Shown in pieces: positions 49,013 through 54,980 of a stretch of DNA of 54,980 bases. Below the pieces are notes generated by a model. The model saw only the letters and a program-made list of their open reading frames with translations. It did not search any database and had not been told where the DNA came from. The stretch is from Niveispirillum sp. SYP-B3756 (lineage in GTDB: Bacteria > Pseudomonadota > Alphaproteobacteria > Azospirillales > Azospirillaceae): NCBI RefSeq assembly GCF_009495745.1, contig NZ_WIDQ01000023.1:1-54980 (forward strand). Reading direction: 5' to 3'. The translations under genes and the position numbers were made by a program. Position 1 is the first letter of the stretch. Each line of letters starts with the position of its first letter.

Positions 49013-50032
49013 CTATATTCCCCCCAACTTTTCAAGCGCGTGGACAAGGCCGACATCGACCAAGCTGGAAAGGTCAAGGTCGACTTCGTAGCGCACCTTC
49101 CTGACGCCCGGGCCGACGTTCATGCGCGTCAATCTCGGAAAATCGCCCTCGACGGGTAAAACTGCGGTTCCCGAATGCGTGAACCGACGGACATACTTGT
49201 CCGCAAGCGCGCGGAGGTAGCCAGCCTGCACTAGGCGACTCTCGAACATCCCGAGGGCCGTGGGCCGGTCCTTTAGTAACTCCCGGATCAAGTCTGTGAA
49301 CTCCGGCAGCGTCGAGCCGTCCCCTCCGAGCACAAGGCGGACTCCAGCCACATAGAGAGGCTGGCGAAGGGTCTCGTCAAGCTGCTCAAGCGAATTGACG
49401 GTTGCCGGGAAGCCGTTGGCCGACAATGTCGTCTTCACCTCGATTGCGCCCGTGCCGACAAGGAAATCCTGGAGGCCGTCGAGCGGCCCCTGCCATGCGT
49501 CGAGCGCGAAATTGGTCGGCACGCCCACGTCGAGCAGGGATTTCAGGATGACCATCTCGCCGAAGAGCCCGACCTCGGCCTCCTGGCTCAACACGCTGTC
49601 CCGGCCCCGTTCCATGAAGTCCTGCCATGCACGGATCCGCGACAGGAAGAGCTGGAAAAGCCGCTCCTCGCCCGCGTCGGCGCACCCTTCGAGCAGCCGG
49701 ACCACGTCCCCGGCCATCATGGCGAACAGGTCGATGCCGCCGGCCGCCTTGCGGGACAGGGCAAGCCATGCGTGCGACGTTCCCAACGCCTCGACGGAGG
49801 GCTTCGCCACGCCGAAGCCGTGCCCTTGCGGGAGATGAGAATCCGGGGGAAGCCTGACCCCGCTGAAGCCGACGATGATCGCCTCCTCGTCCCCGGGGCA
49901 GTGCCGCCCCGCCAGCAGGCGGCACGGGGCTTCCAACTGGATGGGGATCGTGCGCCATCCCTCGCCGCCGCCCTTGCAGGAAAGCGCCCGCCATGCCTGG
50001 CGCAGGCTCTCGGCGTCAGTCCGCGGCGCCAT
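49013..50032 (-). CDS. PD-(D/E)XK motif protein (DUF4420)
   Basis: 339 aa. Restriction-endonuclease fold: EAEVGLFGEMVILKSLLDVG with the first Glu, GPLDGLQDFLVGTGAIEVKT with Asp and the E-V-K catalytic strand, then TTLSANGFPATVNSLEQLDE. The DUF4420 pattern. This is a candidate DNA-cutting subunit of the system. ATG overlaps the Z1 stop by 17 bp. Confidence 0.9.
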   Translation of the reverse strand: MAPRTDAESLRQAWRALSCKGGGEGWRTIPIQLEAPCRLLAGRHCPGDEEAIIVGFSGVRLPPDSHLPQGHGFGVAKPSVEALGTSHAWLALSRKAAGGIDLFAMMAGDVVRLLEGCADAGEERLFQLFLSRIRAWQDFMERGRDSVLSQEAEVGLFGEMVILKSLLDVGVPTNFALDAWQGPLDGLQDFLVGTGAIEVKTTLSANGFPATVNSLEQLDETLRQPLYVAGVRLVLGGDGSTLPEFTDLIRELLKDRPTALGMFESRLVQAGYLRALADKYVRRFTHSGTAVLPVEGDFPRLTRMNVGPGVRKVRYEVDLDLSSLVDVGLVHALEKLGGI

Positions 50033-52880
50033 ATTCCTGCTCCCATGCGACGTTGTTGACCTTGTACTCCACCTTGGCGCCCGACCTGCTGTCGGGGAAG
50101 CTGATGGCGAAGGCGACCACCGGGGGCGCGCCTAGCGGCAGGCCCGCCTCCGGCCCGGCGAGGTCGGGATCGATGGCGTAGATGAACAGCACGCCGCGGT
50201 CCGGCCGGGCGGGAACGCCCTCGGCCCCGAATCCCCTGATGCGGCGGATGGCGGGGCCGTTCGGGGCGTCGGGCGGCTCGCCCGACCCGTGCCTCGCAGG
50301 GTCGGCGTGGAACGCGGCCCGCGTGACGGCGAGCGCGGCTGTCCACGCGGCCTCGTCCAGGTCGATCGCCTCGTCACGGGGCGACATCAGGCGCCGGATG
50401 GAGTAGCGGTCTGAATGAGCCCCGTGCGCGGCGCGCTGGAGCATGTCCACGGAGACGCCGTCGCGGAATGCAGCCGGCTTGCCGTCGCCGCCGCCGATGA
50501 GCGCCACGGTCCAGTTCGTCAGCTCGCCCTCGGCCACGAGGGACTGGATGAACTGGGAAAGCAGGACGCTGTTGACCTTGTGGGCCTCCGGGTGCGTCCT
50601 GTAGGCGACGAGGAAATCGACGACGTCGGCGGCCGGGACTCCCTCCCAAAGGTATCCCCGCCATGCCTGCCTGGTCCCGTTCCTGACCCTGACCGGATTC
50701 CCCTCCGGCATGCCGAGGGACGACACCAGCCTCCGGGCAGCGGCGAGGTTCCGTTCGAGGACGTCGGTCTCCCGATGGAACGCCACGGTCTCCAGAAGCT
50801 GGCCGCTGAACGACAGCATCAGGTTCCGGGCCGAGCGCATCTTCAGCCGTGACGTCACGAGAAGCACGGGGTGGGACTGCACCTTCAGCCCGTACTCCCG
50901 CGGCGTGGCGCCGCTGGCGGCCATGAGGTCGAACTCCTCGCGGAGCTCCTCCGAGGCGTCGGCGATGTGGCCGAACCACTCGCAGAGCTCTCCCGTGGTG
51001 TAGAGGCGGCAGAGGTCGAGGTAGCCCGGCCTGTATCCGAACCAGCGGCCCATCTGCATGAGGGTGTCGTACATCTTCGACGCCCGCAGGAAATAGCTGA
51101 CCGTCAACCCTTCGAGCGTCAGGCCGCGGGCAAGCTTGTCGCCGCCGATGGCGATCACCTTCAGGCCCGCGCCGTCGTGGTCGGCGTAGTCGAGGGCGTC
51201 CTTGGCCGTGCCGTTGATCATGCGGACCTGGATGTCAGAGACCGTGTCCGCCAGCTCGGCTTCGATCTCCTCCCAACCGAACGTGTCGCCGTGCACCAAG
51301 TCGGGATGCTTGTCGGCCATGTCCGAGGTGGTCGGCCTGAAATCCCTTTCCCAAAGCCCCCTGAGCGCCGCGACGACCGGCTCGTGGCCGATCCGGCGGG
51401 TCAGCCGCTGCTTGATGTGGCGGACGCGCTCCTCCACCTGCGAGTGGACTGCCTTCTGCACGGAGGTGAAGCGGGTGACGTGGACGAGCATGGAGCTGTG
51501 CGCGTCCACCTGTCCCCTCAGGCTGCGGATGGCGCAGGCCAGCACGAAGGCGTCGACGGCCTCGTTCAACGACTCCGGAAGCGTGTCCTCCCCGTCGACG
51601 AGGGGCTGGTGGCCGTTCCGGTGCTTGGGCGGCATCCACCCGCCGACCCCGTCGGACGAGCAGTAGTCGTCGACCTGCTTCACGAGCGGAAGCCCGCCCT
51701 CACGGCCATCCTTGCCGTTCGTCCCGAACACCTTCCCTGGGCCGATGTAGTTCGACGGAGCCGCGAGGTTAACGATGAAGCTGGCAGGGAAGAGATCAGG
51801 GCCTTCCTCGCGGGTCTCGCCCCGTTCATGGATGAAGATGTTGGCGAAGGGGGTGGCGGTGTAGCCGACGTAGGCGGACCGGGAGAAGGAATGGAGGATC
51901 CGTCTGGTCAACCTGTTGATCGCCGTGGGCTGGTGGTCGGGGTCGGGCTTGCCGTCGGAATCCAGCACGGTCTCGCCGGTGTCCACGCTGGCGTGGTCGG
52001 CCTCGTCGTCGATGAGGAACAGCGGCAGGTTCGTCACGATCCGGCGGCCCGTCTCGGGGTCGTGGACGTTGGCGACATGGTTGCGGATCCAGCGCAGGAG
52101 ACGCTCCAGGACGGTCTTGTTCTTCTTGACCACGAACAGCCATGGCCGCTGCTCCGGCGTGATGCCGAGCTTCTGGGCGATCCCGGCGTTGAAGTCGCCG
52201 CCGTTCGTGCGGTTCGTGGCGTAGTTGGGCCGGATCGCCGGGTCGCCGTCGATCTCGCTGACGCCGATCGGCAGGATGTCCTCGTGGTTAGGCTTGGTCT
52301 CGTAACCGAGGAAGGCCTCGTCGAGCCTCATCTGGGTCTGGGAGCGCAGGTTGTTGTGCAGGCCGGCGAGGACGATGACTATCTTGTAGCCGGCGTCGGC
52401 GGCCTTGCAGATCAGGCCGCTGTAATGGCCTGTCTTGCCGGACTGCACGTGGCCGACGACGAGGCCGCGCCGGTCCCACGCCCCTTCGCGGAGCGGATCC
52501 TCAAGCATGGCGAGGACCGAGTCCGTGGACTTGTCGAGCGCCTCGACCGCCTTATAGGACAGCCTGCGCTCAAGCCATTCCCGATAGCGTTGCCAGTATC
52601 TCCAGTTCCGCTTGCGGGCGGCCACAAGCCACGCCTCGTGGCCCGCGTCGTTCTTGAGCGTGGTGTCCTCGCCGATCCAGAGGCTGAACCGGCGGATCAG
52701 TTCGTCGGTGACCGCCTCGCGGTCGAGGCCTTCGCCCCACCTCGGCCGCATGGTCAGGACGAGGTCGATCTTCTCGGAGATCAGGGCGGGGGTGACCGCC
52801 GACCTGTCATCCTCGTCGACCAACAGTTCCTGCACCAGCTTGACGACCCTCTGGCGGGTCTCCTCGGCTGCGGACGTCAT
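50016..52880 (-). CDS. Z1-domain superfamily II-like ATPase
   Basis: 954 aa from ATG 52880 (ATGA overlap with the MORC-like gene, GGGGGATGAA upstream). Walker A GHVQSGKT (143-150), Walker B IDDEADHAS (290-298), motif III-like VGYTATPFAN (338-347), and the Z1 signature GGDKLARGLTLEGLTVSYFL and LMQMGRWFGYRPGYLDLCRL. Z1 proteins are known only from R-M-like operons with MORC/GHKL ATPases, where they are thought to translocate or unwind DNA. The C-terminal 200 residues have no known motif. Confidence 0.92.
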   Translation of the reverse strand: MTSAAEETRQRVVKLVQELLVDEDDRSAVTPALISEKIDLVLTMRPRWGEGLDREAVTDELIRRFSLWIGEDTTLKNDAGHEAWLVAARKRNWRYWQRYREWLERRLSYKAVEALDKSTDSVLAMLEDPLREGAWDRRGLVVGHVQSGKTGHYSGLICKAADAGYKIVIVLAGLHNNLRSQTQMRLDEAFLGYETKPNHEDILPIGVSEIDGDPAIRPNYATNRTNGGDFNAGIAQKLGITPEQRPWLFVVKKNKTVLERLLRWIRNHVANVHDPETGRRIVTNLPLFLIDDEADHASVDTGETVLDSDGKPDPDHQPTAINRLTRRILHSFSRSAYVGYTATPFANIFIHERGETREEGPDLFPASFIVNLAAPSNYIGPGKVFGTNGKDGREGGLPLVKQVDDYCSSDGVGGWMPPKHRNGHQPLVDGEDTLPESLNEAVDAFVLACAIRSLRGQVDAHSSMLVHVTRFTSVQKAVHSQVEERVRHIKQRLTRRIGHEPVVAALRGLWERDFRPTTSDMADKHPDLVHGDTFGWEEIEAELADTVSDIQVRMINGTAKDALDYADHDGAGLKVIAIGGDKLARGLTLEGLTVSYFLRASKMYDTLMQMGRWFGYRPGYLDLCRLYTTGELCEWFGHIADASEELREEFDLMAASGATPREYGLKVQSHPVLLVTSRLKMRSARNLMLSFSGQLLETVAFHRETDVLERNLAAARRLVSSLGMPEGNPVRVRNGTRQAWRGYLWEGVPAADVVDFLVAYRTHPEAHKVNSVLLSQFIQSLVAEGELTNWTVALIGGGDGKPAAFRDGVSVDMLQRAAHGAHSDRYSIRRLMSPRDEAIDLDEAAWTAALAVTRAAFHADPARHGSGEPPDAPNGPAIRRIRGFGAEGVPARPDRGVLFIYAIDPDLAGPEAGLPLGAPPVVAFAISFPDSRSGAKVEYKVNNVAWEQEYGAAD

Positions 52881-54346
52881 TTCATCCCCCCTGCGTCCGG
52901 GTCGTCGGGCAGGCTCCCGACAAGCTCCGGGTAATTGTGGAAAGGCTCGGTGTGGAGAAGGCGCTCTCGGGCGAGTTCGGGCGACATGCCCTTTCGCAGC
53001 ACCAGATTCCGGTAGACAGCCAACAGGACGGAGCGGACCTCGGCCGGCGGATCGCCCGAGAAGCCCGTCCTCGGCGTCTCCTTGCCCTCGGCCGTGTCCA
53101 GCCAGATGCGCTGGACAGGGACGGTCTCCTCGATGACCCTGATCATCGCCCTGATCTGCGGGGCGAGGTCGCCGGCCTGGTCGAGCACCTCGCGGACGGC
53201 AGGATGGGAGACGTCGATGCGGTAGCGCATTCCCCCGTTGAAGTGCTCGGCCCGCCACGCCTGGGCGACTGGCTGCGCCCCGACGACGCGGACGGGTTGG
53301 CCTCGGTGGGCAAAGACCTTCCGGGCGCGCGAACGGGCATCCTCTGCGAGCTTGGTCAGCGCCGCCCTTATTCCGACGGGTGGTCTCGCCGTCGATTTCC
53401 TGATGTCGATCTTCCACGCGGCGTCGGCGGAGTTGGGGATGTCCAACCTGATCCGGGCTAGGCGGTGGGCCTCCTCCTTCGTCCACGACCGTCCCTGGCC
53501 GAGGCCGAGCCAGCTTCCCGCCACCAGCAGGCGCTCGTTCCTGTAGACGTAGAATCCCTGCTGCGCCGTCCAGCCGTGCGGGCCGCCGCCGGACTCCACT
53601 TCGTCGGGCGTCAGCCGGTCCTTGTGCGGCAAGACGTGGCACTGCACCTCGACGTCCCCCAGCGGGGCGACGGGGGAACTGTACGTGGCGGGATGGGAAA
53701 CCATGAAGGGGTCCCACGGGGCGACGGGACGTCCGTTGATGATCAGCCGCAGCCTGGGGCGCGGGCCGCCAAGATAGCGGTGGAAGACCATGGCCAAATG
53801 CCGCTCCACGCCGTCGATGAGGTCGAGGAAATCCTGCTCCTTGAAGCCTAGGGTGACGATGCGATCGAGGCTCTCCCACAGGACCAGCGTTCCTTTGCGG
53901 GCTTCGGTCAGCGGAGAGAGCATGCCCTCGGACCCTTCGGCGGATCCCTCCAACAGATGCCACCCGTCGTCGGCGGAAGCCGCGAGGACGTCGAGGTCCC
54001 ATCTCAGGCAGTGGATTTCGCCGTCCTTGGCGGAAGCCACGGTCAGACTACGGCATTGGGAGAAGGAAGCCGTCTTCAGGCCCAGGCCGAACCGACCGAG
54101 ATCCCCCGCCTCCCGCTTGTCGAGGGGGCTGCGTTCGCCGAGGCGCATGGCGAGGTCGAGGGTGGCAGCATCCATTCCGTCGCCATCATCGAGGATGGCG
54201 ACGTGGCTCCTATTGCCGGCCCATTCGAAGGTGAGCGACACGTTTCGGGCGTTGGCGGACACGCTATTGTCGATGATGTCGGCGAGCGCCGTGGCCGTTG
54301 AATAGCCCAGGCCCCGCAACGCCTCGATCTGGACTTGCCCTGGCAA
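52877..54346 (-). CDS. GHKL (HSP90/MORC-type) ATPase, 5' end at an IS insertion
   Basis: 489 aa from a TTG at 54346. Bergerat motifs: ALADIIDNSVSA (N box), ILDDGDGMDAA (G1) and LGRFGLGLKTASFSQ (G2). Next comes an S5-like domain with IDIRKSTARPPVGIRAAL. This is the MORC-related prokaryotic ATPase class of R-M-like operons. The frame remains open upstream without ATG or GTG (reading W-L-S-T-L before the TTG), and the IS3 transposase ends only 24 bp away. So the true start and promoter were probably removed or displaced. The ATP-binding core looks complete. Confidence 0.88.
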   Translation of the reverse strand: MPGQVQIEALRGLGYSTATALADIIDNSVSANARNVSLTFEWAGNRSHVAILDDGDGMDAATLDLAMRLGERSPLDKREAGDLGRFGLGLKTASFSQCRSLTVASAKDGEIHCLRWDLDVLAASADDGWHLLEGSAEGSEGMLSPLTEARKGTLVLWESLDRIVTLGFKEQDFLDLIDGVERHLAMVFHRYLGGPRPRLRLIINGRPVAPWDPFMVSHPATYSSPVAPLGDVEVQCHVLPHKDRLTPDEVESGGGPHGWTAQQGFYVYRNERLLVAGSWLGLGQGRSWTKEEAHRLARIRLDIPNSADAAWKIDIRKSTARPPVGIRAALTKLAEDARSRARKVFAHRGQPVRVVGAQPVAQAWRAEHFNGGMRYRIDVSHPAVREVLDQAGDLAPQIRAMIRVIEETVPVQRIWLDTAEGKETPRTGFSGDPPAEVRSVLLAVYRNLVLRKGMSPELARERLLHTEPFHNYPELVGSLPDDPDAGGMK

Positions 54347-54361
54347 AGTGGAGAGCCATTT

Positions 54362-54980
54362 TCTCGCCGTCAGGCGGCGGCCTCGAACAGGATAGGGCTT
54401 TTGTAGCCCAAGGCCGAGTGTCGCCGTATAGGATTATAGAACCCGTCAATGAATGTGCCAATGGCGCGTTCTGCCTGCCATCGTGACAGAAAAACCGTTC
54501 TCCAGATGAGTTCAGATTTCAGTGTCTTGAAGAACGTCTCAACCATGGAGTTATCATAGCAATTTCCTTTGCCGCTCATGGAAATCTGCATGCCATGGGT
54601 TTTCAGGATTTTCTGATACTCATCAGAACAATATTGGCTTCCCCTGTCCGAATGGTGGATCAGGCCGGGCTTTGGTCTGCGAATGGCGATGGCGCGCTGT
54701 AAAGCTGTTATCGCCAGATCTTTCTTCATTCGGTCGCTGACCGCCCAGCCGACCACCCGGCGGGAGTAGAGGTCAACGACCACGGCCAGGTACAGCCAGC
54801 CTTCCGCCGTCCAGATGTAGGAAATATCGACGCCCCATTTCTGGTTCGGGCCTTCGGCGCTGAAATCCTGATCCAGCAGGTTGGGGGCCACAGGCCCGCC
54901 ATGGGCACTGTCAGTTGTCTTCTTGTAGCGCCGTTTCGTCAACGCTTTCAATCCATTATCCCGCATCAGCCGGGCAATCC
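54362..54980 (-). mobile_element. IS3-family insertion sequence, truncated by the window end
   Basis: Contains the transposase OrfB. Its inner end lies between the transposase stop (54370) and the ATPase TTG (54346); terminal inverted repeat and target duplication could not be fixed, so the left coordinate is approximate. Confidence 0.65.
54370..54980 (-). CDS. IS3-family transposase OrfB (DDE integrase core), partial
   Basis: At least 203 codons, 5' end beyond the window; the frame continues upstream of the ATG at 54966 (I-A-R-L before MRDNGLKA). KWGVDISYIWTAEGWLYLAV with the first Asp, GLIHHSDRGSQYCSDEYQKI with the second, and GNCYDNSMVETFFKTLKSEL with the Glu. It closes NPIRRHSALGYKSPILFEAA. 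This is the IS3/IS150-type OrfB catalytic half. OrfA would lie beyond the right edge. Confidence 0.93.
   Translation of the reverse strand, partial: IARLMRDNGLKALTKRRYKKTTDSAHGGPVAPNLLDQDFSAEGPNQKWGVDISYIWTAEGWLYLAVVVDLYSRRVVGWAVSDRMKKDLAITALQRAIAIRRPKPGLIHHSDRGSQYCSDEYQKILKTHGMQISMSGKGNCYDNSMVETFFKTLKSELIWRTVFLSRWQAERAIGTFIDGFYNPIRRHSALGYKSPILFEAAA

Noticed and set aside
50871-52934. A 687-codon plus-strand open frame opposite the Z1 gene, and similar long antisense frames opposite the primase, portal, capsid and spike genes
   Set aside because: High GC content leaves antisense frames open. These have no motifs, while the opposite strand has clear conserved motifs and coupled gene starts.

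Overview
The window is GC-rich, densely packed bacterial DNA. Genes overlap by ATGA/GTGA, GTG starts are common, and the gene families (DUF2924, DUF3489, ParB-methyltransferase fusions, DUF6441, DUF2163, a prohead protease/capsid fusion) are ones I associate with Alphaproteobacteria. A Rhodospirillales-type host such as the Azospirillaceae is my best guess, but this is inference and no chromosomal marker gene is present. There is no rRNA, tRNA or CRISPR array.

Layout. (1) 114-2540, minus strand: a four-gene overlapping operon with a serine recombinase, a DUF2924 protein, a small protein and an HTH-like protein. (2) 2946-5605, plus strand: a two-gene cassette of a 266-aa protein starting Met-Gly and a 620-aa QueC-like PP-loop protein, closed by a terminator. 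(3) 5725-45720: a lambda-like siphovirus prophage of about 40 kb, bracketed by an exact 14-bp direct repeat that I propose as attL/attR. It runs from early genes (HTH, Sak4-like ATPase, Cas4-like nuclease, Dda-like helicase, a frameshifted primase/VapE helicase), through RuvC and two ParB-methyltransferases, to packaging (small and large terminase), head (gpW, portal, protease-capsid fusion), lysis (amidase, small membrane protein), decoration, tail (terminator, tube, frameshifting chaperone, tape measure, distal tail proteins, fibre, beta-helix spike). (4) 45742-54346, minus strand: a six-gene defence operon, GHKL/MORC-type ATPase > Z1 ATPase > PD-(D/E)XK (DUF4420) > AIPR > Vsr > Dcm. (5) 54370-end: an IS3-family transposase, cut by the window end, whose insertion abuts or removes the 5' end of the ATPase gene.

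Cargo inside the prophage stands out by strand and base composition: an AT-richer two-gene minus-strand cassette of unknown function (14475-16054), a minus-strand membrane protein (21088-21816), and three toxin-antitoxin modules (VapBC, ParDE, TacAT) packed between tail genes, each with a repeat or palindrome at its promoter. A cluster of eight exact GTCCCAAC/GTTGGGAC octamers flanking an AT-rich patch at 16.5-16.8 kb looks like an iteron-type origin or operator.

The prophage shows decay or recoding: a one-base deletion splits the primase-helicase, an amber codon splits the tail fibre, and no integrase or CI-like repressor is recognisable between the repeats. My overall reading is a defence island (QueC cassette on the left, MORC-Z1 restriction-like operon on the right) into which a siphophage integrated. 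The best candidate for an undescribed system is the two-gene Met-Gly/QueC-like cassette; the AT-rich two-gene cassette at 14.5-16.1 kb is second.
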